From Paenibacillus polymyxa (GTDB lineage: Bacteria > Bacillota > Bacilli > Paenibacillales > Paenibacillaceae): a DNA stretch of 64,000 bases. Both the position numbers and the translations under genes were made by a program. The DNA lies in the NCBI RefSeq assembly GCF_018614975.1, contig NZ_JAGGNR010000012.1, positions 1 to 64,000 on the forward strand, written 5' to 3'. The notes under the pieces were generated by a model. The model had not been told where the DNA came from and ran no database searches. It saw only the letters and a program-made list of their open reading frames with translations. Of this stretch, positions 16,933 to 27,100 are shown one piece after another. The stretch's first letter is position 1. Every line of letters begins with the position of its first letter.

Positions 16933-17640
16933 ATGAAGAAAATTCAACTTTTTTGTTTGCCTCATGCAGGTGGATCAGCCATGATTTTTCACCGCTGGAA
17001 ATCATCTTTAAGCCCTTTTATTGACGTAATACCGATCGAATTAAAAGGAAGAGGCGCTCGAGTGGGGGAACCATTCTATGAAAGCTTTGAAGAAGCGATT
17101 GAAGATATCTACCCTGCGGTTTCCTCGCTAATTCATGGGCCTTATGCTATTTTCGGACATAGCATGGGAAGCTGGATGGCGCTTGAACTATATTACCGAC
17201 TTGCACAGTCAACGAAACAATTACCTCAACATATGATGCTTTCAGGCAATCGTGCACCACATATTTTCAAGGATGAGAATATTCACGCATTGCCAGACGA
17301 AGAGTTCAGAGAGACGATTCAGAACATGGGTGGAACGTCGGATGAGATCTTTACCAATAAAGAACTCTTTTCGTTATTTGCACCTGTACTTAGAGCCGAT
17401 TTCAGGATTGTCGAACTCTATCGTTTTCAGCCTAAGCCTTTCAAGGTTCAGAGTGATATTACCGTGTTAACTGGCAGAAGCGATACCCGAGTGAAATCTA
17501 GCGATCTGATCGGATGGAAGAAGTACGCTGGTTCACAATGTGATATTGTCAAATTGGATGGAGGACACTTCTATATCCAGGAAAATATTCAGGAAACAAC
17601 GAGAATTATAAATGAAAAACTGCAACCTTATGTAATCTAG
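16933..17640 (+). CDS. Type II thioesterase
   Basis: A 235-residue alpha/beta-hydrolase of the external (type II) thioesterase family, which clears stalled or misprimed acyl groups from carrier proteins of PKS/NRPS lines. It begins with the typical LFCLPHAGGSAMIFHRW, has the nucleophile Ser77 in GHSMG, and ends with DGGHFYIQEN holding the catalytic His. The Asp is expected in LTGRSDTRV. ATG 16933 is preferred because GAGGA abuts the ATG at 16921 with no spacer. It is the first gene of the megasynthase run; no thioesterase domain exists in the line itself, so this is the only one in the window. Confidence 0.92.
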   Translation: MKKIQLFCLPHAGGSAMIFHRWKSSLSPFIDVIPIELKGRGARVGEPFYESFEEAIEDIYPAVSSLIHGPYAIFGHSMGSWMALELYYRLAQSTKQLPQHMMLSGNRAPHIFKDENIHALPDEEFRETIQNMGGTSDEIFTNKELFSLFAPVLRADFRIVELYRFQPKPFKVQSDITVLTGRSDTRVKSSDLIGWKKYAGSQCDIVKLDGGHFYIQENIQETTRIINEKLQPYVI

Positions 17641-17663
17641 TTGACAAGGAGTGTGTTCCAGTT

Positions 17664-20228
17664 ATGAGCATGTATAACTTGGCTCAATTATTTAACTCCC
17701 TTGGTTCAGTCACAGACAGAGGTATTACTTTTCTGAATGGCAGCAAAGAAGAAAAGGTTGTATCGTACAAATCCCTTCTGCAATCAGCCAAAATCCGATT
17801 AGGAGAACTTCAAGCATTCGGGATGCAGCCGGGTAATGAATTGATCTTCCAACTGAACTCGGAAGAAGAGTTTATTGTCACCTTTTGGGCGTGCACGCTT
17901 GGAAAAATCATACCGGTTCCGATAACCGTAGGCGGAAATCAGGAGCAAAGAATGAAGCTTTACAATGTGTGGAAAACGTTGAACCATCCGTTTATTGTTG
18001 CTGATCAGGATCTCACGGAAAGCTTGGACAAGTTTGCCCGGAAGAATGGACTGGAAGAGGTTGTCCGTGAAATGCATGCCCGAATCTTTATAGTACAGGA
18101 CTTCTCGAACTTGCGAGAAGAACCTATTGTTGAGGGAATTGAAGCTAGCATCCAGCCGGATGACATAGCCTTTATCCAATTTTCTTCAGGTTCTACAGGA
18201 CAAACCAAAGGTGTAGTAATTACACACCGCAATGTCATGATAAATATACAAGCTATGAATATAGCAACCCAAATCTCCTCTAAAGACCGTTCTTTGAGTT
18301 GGTTACCCCTGACCCATGATATGGGTCTGATTGCATTTCATCTTACAAGTACCTTCCAAGGTCTGCAACAGTTTATTATGCCAACTTCCTTATTTATCCG
18401 TCACCCTACATTATGGTTAACCAAAACTTCTGAACACCGTGTCACCCAACTATATGCCCCTAATTTTGCTTATAAATATTTTCTGGATTCATATAATCCA
18501 CTAACCTTTTCATCAACAGATTTGTCTACGGTACGTTTTATTATGAACGGTGCTGAGCCGATATCTCCGGCACTTTGTTTGAATTTTTTGGAGGCGATGA
18601 GTCCTTATGGACTGGCTTCCAATACAATGCTGACGGCGTACGGCTTGGCCGAAGCAACCGTTGGTGTTTCCTTTGGTAACGTAGGTGATTTGACTTGTTA
18701 TGTACTGGACAGAAGATATTTGGAGACCGGAAAACCTTTCATAGAAGTTGTAGCGGGCTCAGAACATGCTGTTTCTTTTGTAGAAGTAGGCAAGCCGGTT
18801 CAATACTGTGATGTACGAATATGTGATGATTATGATAAGCCGGTCGAGGAATTGGTGCTGGGCAGTATTCAAATTAAAGGATTGAGTGTTACGAGCGGTT
18901 ATTACAACAATGCGGCAGCTACGGAAAAAGCAAGTACAGCTGATGGATGGATTCGTACTGGAGATATTGGATTTATGAATGATGGGGCACTAGTTATTAC
19001 CGGCAGAACCAAGGACATTATCTTCATCAATGGTCAAAACGTATATCCGCATGATATTGAACGTGTAACGGAGGAACTGGAGCAGTTTGATCTGGGGAAA
19101 GTCGCTGTATGCGGGGTCTCCAATCCACTTACAGGATCGGAAAGCGTTGTAATGTTTGTACTGTATAAAAAGGACTTGCCATCTTTTATTCCAAGAGTTG
19201 GAGAAGCCAAAGCACATATTCAGCAGCGGATGGGGATTGAACTCAAGTCCGTGCTACCCATTAAGCAAATTCCTAAAACGACGAGTGGAAAATTTCAACG
19301 TTACAGGCTTCGGGAACGTTACGAAACAGGAGAATTTAGTGAAATGGAACAATCCATTCAGAGCATGTTAAGCCATATGCAGGAGATCAAAGAAGTACAA
19401 CCAGCTCGTGATCATATCGAACAAAAGCTGATTGAGATTGTTGAGTCCGTAGCGGGACTCAGGAATGTCGGAGTAACGGACAACCTGGCTGAAGCTGGAT
19501 TCGATTCACTCAAAGTAACGCAGATTCATCAGGCAATCGATGAAGCATTTCCAGACAAAATGGCAATTTCCAGCTTGTATTCACATACCTCTATTGTCTC
19601 ATGGGCAAATCTGATCAGACAAGACAGCGTGGAACTGGAGCCTGTACGGATGGATCGGAGCTTTTTCCATACGGATCGAGGTTACGAAGCTTTGTCGTAT
19701 CAATTCACTCTCCCAGCTTCATTGGTACAGGATATGCGACTGATTGCACAATCTGAAGCGATCAGTATTCATGTGTTGGCATCAGCTATGTATGCTTACT
19801 TACTACACACTTTGTCAGAACAACCCTCTATTGATATGCACGTATCCTATGGTACGGCGAGAATGATCACACCTGTACGATTGAATTTCGATCAATACAA
19901 AACAATGAAAGAGCTCTTTCAAAATGTTCATCAACAGATCATAACCAGGTCTTCGGATCAAGCGTTTTCCGTCGAGCAGATGAGCCAGATCAGAACAAGC
20001 AGCACGGAGTGGGCAATTATTCCTTTATATGGTGAACAGCATCTGTTCAAGGCATCGGATGATGTACTGAACTATTACGATCTGATTATCCTGGTGTCTG
20101 ACGAAGGTGATATTCTGCAGTGCAATTGTCGTTTTAATGGACGTAAATTAAAACAGAGCCGTGTGAAGCGTCTTATTGCCAATTATGTGAGAGGACTTCA
20201 ACTATTGGTACAACCGGAATTGAAATGA
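17664..20228 (+). CDS. Loading protein: acyl ligase-ACP-condensation half domain
   Basis: An 854-residue starter protein. Residues 1 to about 560 are an acyl-AMP ligase of the FAAL/AL type, with the ATP loop FSSGSTGQTKGV, SWLPLTHDMGLI (a FAAL hallmark region), the GWIRTGDIGF motif and a C-terminal KTTSGKFQR. An ACP follows with Ser615 in AGFDSLK. The last 200 residues match the C-terminal lobe of a condensation domain, with no HHxxxDG half, so they cannot catalyse condensation alone. It should activate a carboxylic acid and load it for the first KS. The next protein begins almost directly with a KS, so the half domain may serve subunit contact. The acid is not predictable. Confidence 0.85.
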   Translation: MSMYNLAQLFNSLGSVTDRGITFLNGSKEEKVVSYKSLLQSAKIRLGELQAFGMQPGNELIFQLNSEEEFIVTFWACTLGKIIPVPITVGGNQEQRMKLYNVWKTLNHPFIVADQDLTESLDKFARKNGLEEVVREMHARIFIVQDFSNLREEPIVEGIEASIQPDDIAFIQFSSGSTGQTKGVVITHRNVMINIQAMNIATQISSKDRSLSWLPLTHDMGLIAFHLTSTFQGLQQFIMPTSLFIRHPTLWLTKTSEHRVTQLYAPNFAYKYFLDSYNPLTFSSTDLSTVRFIMNGAEPISPALCLNFLEAMSPYGLASNTMLTAYGLAEATVGVSFGNVGDLTCYVLDRRYLETGKPFIEVVAGSEHAVSFVEVGKPVQYCDVRICDDYDKPVEELVLGSIQIKGLSVTSGYYNNAAATEKASTADGWIRTGDIGFMNDGALVITGRTKDIIFINGQNVYPHDIERVTEELEQFDLGKVAVCGVSNPLTGSESVVMFVLYKKDLPSFIPRVGEAKAHIQQRMGIELKSVLPIKQIPKTTSGKFQRYRLRERYETGEFSEMEQSIQSMLSHMQEIKEVQPARDHIEQKLIEIVESVAGLRNVGVTDNLAEAGFDSLKVTQIHQAIDEAFPDKMAISSLYSHTSIVSWANLIRQDSVELEPVRMDRSFFHTDRGYEALSYQFTLPASLVQDMRLIAQSEAISIHVLASAMYAYLLHTLSEQPSIDMHVSYGTARMITPVRLNFDQYKTMKELFQNVHQQIITRSSDQAFSVEQMSQIRTSSTEWAIIPLYGEQHLFKASDDVLNYYDLIILVSDEGDILQCNCRFNGRKLKQSRVKRLIANYVRGLQLLVQPELK

Positions 20229-20248
20229 AATTTCATAGGGGGACGGCC

Positions 20249-23200
20249 ATGCTTGATCAATTGTTCAACAGAGAGCTATGGGAAGAAGATGACCAGGATA
20301 CCACTACCGTACTGGATATAACAACGTATAATACACATGATATAGCTGTTATAGGTATCGGTGCGAAGTTGCCGACCGGAGAGTCGCTGGATGAATTTTG
20401 GAAGATGCTTGATTATGGAATTGATTGCATACGTGAATTGCCCAATCGTCGAAAGGGCCAGTTGGATCAATACTTGCTTCACAAGCAAGGTTCATTGGAG
20501 CATGTACGTTATTTGAACGGAGCTTATCTGGACGAAATCGATGAATTTGATTATTCCTTCTTCCGTATGAGTGCACAGGAAGCCAAGCTGATGAGTCCGG
20601 TTCAACGATTGTTTTTGCAAACGGTATGGCGTGCGGTTGAGGATGCAGGTTATGGTGGTGACCGTTTGGCCGGAAGTTCAACAGGGGTGTACGTGGGTGT
20701 AATCGGAGATCAGGAAGGTTACAAGTACAAACAGATGGTCGAGGAATTAAGTCCGGACATGTTACCAATCTCCACCGTAGGCAACCTTTCGTCCATCATT
20801 CCTGCAAGAATTGCTTATCTACTTAATCTGACGGGGCCGGCTATGGTTGTAGACACAGCATGTTCTTCTTCGCTGGTTGCTCTGGATATGGCAGTACGTG
20901 CGTTACGTGAAGGAAGCTGTGATATGGCTATCGCTGGAGGGATCAGGCTGAATATGATTCCACTGGATAAAGAGTATTACAAAATCGGTATTGAATCCAG
21001 TGATGGAACTACAAGAACCTTTGATGAAGATGCGGATGGGTCAGGAATGGGTGAGGGTGTAGTGAGTGTTGTACTTAAACCTGTGGAACAGGCATTGCAG
21101 GATCATGATCATGTGTATGCAGTCATAAAAGGCACAGCTGTGAATCAGAATGGGTATTCGGCAGGGATCACAACGCCTAATGCGGTAGCTCATGAAAAAG
21201 TGCTGACGCATGCTTGGCGTGATGCTGGAATTCATCCAGAGAGTCTTTCCTATCTGGAAGCACATGGAACAGGTACGCTCATTGGGGACCCGATTGAACT
21301 GGAAGGAATTCAATCGGCTTTTCGCAGATTTACGGACAAAAAACAATTCTGTGCGATAGGATCGGTTAAGTCCAATGTGGGCCATTTGTACGACAGTGCA
21401 GGGTTAGCGGGGCTGCTGAAGGCGATTATGGCACTCAGATCCAAACGTATTCCCTCTACACTTCATTTTAATAAGCCAAACCCAAAATTCGAATTTGATA
21501 AATCACCAGTCTATGTCAATGTCATTTCAAGAGAGTGGGAAGCGGCCACTCCTCGAAGATGTGGAGTTAGTTCATTTGGGTTAAGCGGCACCAATTGTCA
21601 TGTTGTACTGGAAGAAGCTCCGAACATATCAGTGGAATTGAGGCGCGATGAATATTATCCCTTTTTGATCTCAAGTGTATCATCCGGAAATCTCTCCCGT
21701 CAGGTGCAATCATATGTGAATTGGATCAATGAGAATCCGAGGGCCGATGTAAGGGATGTATGCTGCACAGCAGCTACAGGAAGACAGCATCATGCACACC
21801 GTGCAGTATGGGTGGTCAGTTCGTTGGATCAATTGCTGCAGCATTTAAACGACTTTCTTGCAGAACCCAAGACCGGTAAATATGAACAAGATACATTCAG
21901 GAAAAGTAATCAGTTATTCACTACAGAAGAACTTATCTCGAAGTGGCATATCGAAGGATGTGATAGAGCAACCGTCCTAGAGGAGTTGTGCACACATTAT
22001 CAAGGCGGAGCTCAGATCAATTGGTCAAGAATCTATCCAGATGTGAACTATTACAAGTTGAGCTTGCCCGCATATTCATTTGAGGAGAGTAAGTGCTGGA
22101 TCGATACGAATCCCGATAATTCGGTACAGACTGAGGAAGAAGCGATGTATTATTCATTGTCATGGAAGCCTTGGAGCGAGATCCCCAAGACTAATTCATC
22201 CAGCATCCATAATGTTGAATGTATTTTATTAATAAGAGATGATACACAGCCACATGCAACCCAGTTGGTGAACCGAATTCGTGAAGCTGGAGTAGCAGTT
22301 ATCGAAGTTATATTGGGAACATCTTACCTTCAACAGGATGCACAGACATATGTAATTCGAAATGACGAGAGTGATTACATCAAACTTTTGCAGGAAGTGT
22401 CCTTTGGAGGGCCCTATCGGATCGTGCATATAGCATCACTTGACCATGTAGAAACTAAGGAAAACAGGCTCGACAAAGGTCTTATGTCTGTATGGAGACT
22501 TACCAAGGCATGCTCACACGTCATTGCAGAGCCGGTTCAGATTATTTTGGTGACAAGCTTTGCTAATGAAGTGACGGGTGACGAGAAGGTTCTGTATCCG
22601 GAGAATTCAGCGATGTTGGCTTTCGGACAGACGATACAGCGTGAGATTCAGAATCTCGAATGCTTCTGTATAGATGTTGACCAAGATTGGGATACCTCTC
22701 AGTATTTGCGTTACATTTTGGGGCCGTTGGAGAAGAAGTCTTTGGCGATTAGAAAAGGACAGTCATATCAAGCTGAATTCGCACCTGCTGATGTGTGTTC
22801 CATGCCTGATGCTGAGATGAACTGGAAAGAAGACGGCGTATACATTATTACAGGCGGACTTGGTGGTCTGGGGATGGAGATTGCTGAACGCTTACTGTCA
22901 TTAGGACGTATGAATCTGGCTTTGATTGCAAGAACGCCACTGCCCAAACGTCACAATTGGGACATCATTCTAAATGCTAAAAATACTTCACCGGTTCTAA
23001 AAAGCAAGCTTCTTCGGTTGCTTGATATGGAGAAACGGGCCGGACAGATGATGTATCTTGGAGCCGATGTTGCCGATGCGGATCAGTTAAGTAAAGCCAT
23101 TGAACAATTAAGAAGTCGATTTGGTTGTATACGTGGCATCATCCATGCAGCAGGCGTTGGTAGTACACAACATGCTGACCAGATGACCGAGGAAGAGTTT

Positions 23201-24097
23201 ACGGCAATGCTGGCTCCGAAAGTGAAGGGGACTCATCTACTGGATCAGCTGACAGCCGAAGACCAGCCGGATTTTCTAGTCATGTTCTCGTCCGTCGCTA
23301 CGTTATTTGGTTCTACTGGACAGGCTGCTTATGCCGCCGCGAATGCATATCAGGATGCCTATGCCCCACTGCGGAACCGCAAGGGAATGCGCACAATAAC
23401 GATTAATTGGACCACCTGGAAAGAGGTGGGCATGGCTTCCAGAGCCGGGTTTGATTTTGACACCTTATTCAAAGCGATGCCCAAAGAGTGGGCATTAGAT
23501 CGATTGTTCGAAGTAATGCGAAAACAGACCGACCGTCTGCTGGTGGGGGAACTAAACTGGAATTCACCCTATTTAAATATTTTGAATAACTACCACTTTC
23601 ATCTTGATGCAAACATCGGACAAAGGTTACAAAAATTGATGAGAATGCCGGAGAGGGCAGAGCAAATATCAGTTAAGAAGGAATCCGCTTCTGCTGTTCA
23701 GATCGCAACGGAAGAGTATGGACTTGATATGGAATCTTCCGTGGAGATGGACCGGACTATTGCGAATATAGTCGGACATTATTTAGGCATTAAAGAGATG
23801 AATGTGCATGACAGCTTTTTCGAACTCGGTGCAGACTCCATTATGATTAAGCAGATATTCTTGAAATTGGACAAAACCTACCCTGGAAAACTCATACTGA
23901 CCGATCTGTTTGAATATCCAAGTATCTCCAGACTAACTACTTATATGAGCACCACAGAAAAGCAGAAGCCTCACCATTCTCCTCAAAAGGAAACTTTTGA
24001 AGAGGAACGGGACACAGATCTTGAGAATCTGTTCGATGAGATCGAACGTGGAGCAATGGATCTGGATGAAGCAATCATCAACCTTCAAAAGATGTAG
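20249..24097 (+). CDS. trans-AT PKS module: KS-KR-ACP
   Basis: A 1282-residue single-module polyketide synthase without an AT. The KS has Cys205 (DTACSSSL), His339 (AHGTGT) and His379 (NVGH), so it should elongate. A post-KS linker ends in LPAYSFEESKCW. The KR has its NADPH loop GGLGGLG near residue 870 and a catalytic Ser/Tyr/Asn set in FSSVATLFG and AAYAAANAY. The ACP carries Ser1197 in GADSI. No DH, ER or methyltransferase is seen, so the product is a beta-hydroxyacyl chain. A C-terminal helix (LFDEIERGAMDLDEAIINLQ) probably docks on the next protein. ATG 20249 follows AGGGGGA; it overlaps nothing, while an ATG at 20225 lacks a ribosome site. Confidence 0.93.
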   Translation: MLDQLFNRELWEEDDQDTTTVLDITTYNTHDIAVIGIGAKLPTGESLDEFWKMLDYGIDCIRELPNRRKGQLDQYLLHKQGSLEHVRYLNGAYLDEIDEFDYSFFRMSAQEAKLMSPVQRLFLQTVWRAVEDAGYGGDRLAGSSTGVYVGVIGDQEGYKYKQMVEELSPDMLPISTVGNLSSIIPARIAYLLNLTGPAMVVDTACSSSLVALDMAVRALREGSCDMAIAGGIRLNMIPLDKEYYKIGIESSDGTTRTFDEDADGSGMGEGVVSVVLKPVEQALQDHDHVYAVIKGTAVNQNGYSAGITTPNAVAHEKVLTHAWRDAGIHPESLSYLEAHGTGTLIGDPIELEGIQSAFRRFTDKKQFCAIGSVKSNVGHLYDSAGLAGLLKAIMALRSKRIPSTLHFNKPNPKFEFDKSPVYVNVISREWEAATPRRCGVSSFGLSGTNCHVVLEEAPNISVELRRDEYYPFLISSVSSGNLSRQVQSYVNWINENPRADVRDVCCTAATGRQHHAHRAVWVVSSLDQLLQHLNDFLAEPKTGKYEQDTFRKSNQLFTTEELISKWHIEGCDRATVLEELCTHYQGGAQINWSRIYPDVNYYKLSLPAYSFEESKCWIDTNPDNSVQTEEEAMYYSLSWKPWSEIPKTNSSSIHNVECILLIRDDTQPHATQLVNRIREAGVAVIEVILGTSYLQQDAQTYVIRNDESDYIKLLQEVSFGGPYRIVHIASLDHVETKENRLDKGLMSVWRLTKACSHVIAEPVQIILVTSFANEVTGDEKVLYPENSAMLAFGQTIQREIQNLECFCIDVDQDWDTSQYLRYILGPLEKKSLAIRKGQSYQAEFAPADVCSMPDAEMNWKEDGVYIITGGLGGLGMEIAERLLSLGRMNLALIARTPLPKRHNWDIILNAKNTSPVLKSKLLRLLDMEKRAGQMMYLGADVADADQLSKAIEQLRSRFGCIRGIIHAAGVGSTQHADQMTEEEFTAMLAPKVKGTHLLDQLTAEDQPDFLVMFSSVATLFGSTGQAAYAAANAYQDAYAPLRNRKGMRTITINWTTWKEVGMASRAGFDFDTLFKAMPKEWALDRLFEVMRKQTDRLLVGELNWNSPYLNILNNYHFHLDANIGQRLQKLMRMPERAEQISVKKESASAVQIATEEYGLDMESSVEMDRTIANIVGHYLGIKEMNVHDSFFELGADSIMIKQIFLKLDKTYPGKLILTDLFEYPSISRLTTYMSTTEKQKPHHSPQKETFEEERDTDLENLFDEIERGAMDLDEAIINLQKM

Positions 24098-24110
24098 GGG
24101 GACGTGAAGC

Positions 24111-27100
24111 GTGGAGAAAATTCTGAAGCTCCTGGTAGAGAGTGTCAAGGACCAGAAAATGAACAAAACAACGGCGGCTCAGATCGTGAAAATGCTAAAA
24201 GAAGGGGAAAAGAAACCCGTTAAGGATATTGCCATTATTGGTGTATCAGCCAAGTTGCCCAATATGGAGACACTGGATGACTATTGGGACAATATTCAAA
24301 GTGGTGTGGATTGCATACGTCCTATTCCCAAGACACGAAAATCGGATATGGACGCTATTCTCTCTTATATGGATATACCTGAGGGAGATATTCAATATTA
24401 CGAAGCGGCGTACCTGGACAATATTGACCAATTCGACCATGAATTCTTTCGTTTGCCTCCCAAAGAAGCCAGTTTAACGGATGTTAATCAGCGTTTGTTT
24501 ATGGAGACGGCATGGGATGCCATGGAGGATGCAGGATACGGTAACGATAAATTATCGGGCACCAATACAGGTGTCTATGTAGGCTTTTCCAACAATATCA
24601 AAGATATGTATATGCGATATATTACCGAAACGATGCAGACAAGTGCACTGTCCATTGTTGGGAATTTGGCTTCCATATTATCCAATCGAATCTCGTATCT
24701 TCTGAATCTGAAGGGACCCAGTATTGTTGTTGATACAGCGTGTTCCTCTTCGCTCGTAGCTGTCGCCATGGCATGTCAGGCCATACGGAACAAGGAATGT
24801 GATATGGCAATCGCGGGCGGTGTGAAACTTCATCTCATGACACGCGAGAATCAGAATGAGAAGATCGGGATGGAATCTCCAGACTACCGGACCAAAACAT
24901 TTGATGATTCTGCAAATGGGGCTGGAATGGGCGAGGGAGTCACTGCTTTATTGCTGAAAACACTAGACGCTGCAATACGTGATGGTGATCAGATCTATGC
25001 GGTAATTAAAGGTTTGGCCGTCAATCAGGATGGAAGTTCTGGCGGATTGACTGTACCAAACCCGTCCACTCAGGCTGAGTTGATTGTAAAAGCGTGGGAG
25101 GACGGTAACATTGATCCCGAAACGATCTCGTATTTCGAACCGCATGGTACGGGGACAGAATTGGGAGATCCTATTGAGATTAAGGGAATCCAGAACGCGT
25201 TTAAGAAATATACTTCCAAGAAACAATTTTGTGCGATCGGTTCGGTTAAAACCAATATCGGTCATCTGTACGAAGCAGCTGGAACTGCTGGCTTAATTAA
25301 AGCAATTCTGGCACTGAAAAATAAAAAACTCCCTCCAACCTTGAACTTTGAAAAGCCAAATAGAGCCATTGACTTCAGTGGATCACCCGTTTATGTGAAT
25401 ACTACATTGCGAGATTGGACCACGGATGGCACAACTCCAAGACGGTGTGGTATCAGCTCTTTTGGCATTGGGGGAACCAATTGTCATCTAGTGCTTGAGG
25501 AAGCACCAGATCGGGCAACTGCAGAGCCTAAAGCGAACACTTCTGTAACAGCTCCATCCATTCTGACGTTGTCCGCCAAGTCTGAGCAATCGCTACGTCA
25601 GATGATCAGTAAGTATATCTATTTTCTTGAAAAAAAAGAACTGCCGACATTACAAGATATATGTTATACGGCCAACACGGGAAGAGGGAAATTTCCATAT
25701 CGGGTAGCAATCATAATGAACAGCAACATCGATTTGCATCAGAAACTTACCCAGCTGGAGCGTTCAAAGCAGCTATTTGGTACTTCACATGGTTCGTACA
25801 TCTATACCGGCTTTCACAAGCTAGTTCAAGATGAGGAGGCAGCCGATCAGGAATTCAGAATGTCGCTCTCATCCAGGCATGAGCTGAGCGTATCACTGGG
25901 GCAAGCTCTTGGAAAATTTATGAACAGTGGGCAGCAAGACGTCAATGCGTTACATCAGGCTGCTTCATTCTATGTCTCTGGAGGCGATGCTGACTGGGAA
26001 GCGCTATATGCGAATCAGAGTGTATTCAAGGTCAGTTTGCCATCCTACGCATTTCAGACGCACAGATGTTGGATCGACATTCCAAAACGAAACAGAAGAT
26101 CGGAAAAGGTACAGGCAGAGGGCATGTTTTATCAAGCTGTATGGCAACGATACACGCCCGTATCTCGGGATTCTGTTGTCTCAAAAATGAAAGGCACCGT
26201 ACTTCTCTTCCGCGGAAACGATCAAGTCAGTGCTGCCTTGGCGGTCCGATTGGAGCGTGAGCCCGAAGTACGAGTCATTCAGGTAGCCTGGGGGGATTGT
26301 TACGAGAAGTATGATGATTCGCACTACGTGATTCGTGGCGATGAAAGTAACTACTTTCAGTTATTGGATGATATTAAGGGTCAGGGGCTAACCAGTATTA
26401 TTCACGGGTTTACTCTGGTAGAGAACGATTCAGATGATTATTTACAAAGCGAGGAACAATTGAAGTTAAGCCAGGACCGTGGAATTCAGAGTGCATTCTA
26501 TTTGACCCGTGCGATTCTACATCATCATATGACAGAGGGACTTCAACTTCAATTCATATCCTCTCTAGCGAATGCAGTTACGGGTTATGAAAGTCAGGTA
26601 AGACCGGAAAATGCAACGCTTAACGGATTCGCGAAAGTCATTGAACAGGAGTATCCGGAGATATCCTGCCGATTCATTGATGTGGATTCAAATACCGATG
26701 CGGATACGATCTATGCAGAATTGAATGGCTCCCATGACCGTTTCCAAGTGGCATATCGACATAATCAGTCATACGTAGAAGAATTGGATATTGCCAATAT
26801 TCTGGAAACCAGTCATGAGGAAGTGACTATTCGTGAGAACGGTTTATATCTTATTGCTGGTGGAACAGGCGGAATTGGCTTGCAATTCGCGAAGCATCTG
26901 GCTGATGAACGCTGCATTCGTCTGGCACTAATCAGTCGTACATCGATGCCTGATCGAACTGTGTGGGACAAGCTTATTCAAGAAGAAGATCCAAAGATAA
27001 TATCCATAGAAATGATTGAACGAATGAAAATCATTATGGAGCTTGAAGCCGGAGGATCAAGTGTTGAATTAATCAGCGCAGACATCACCGATCTGGAGCA

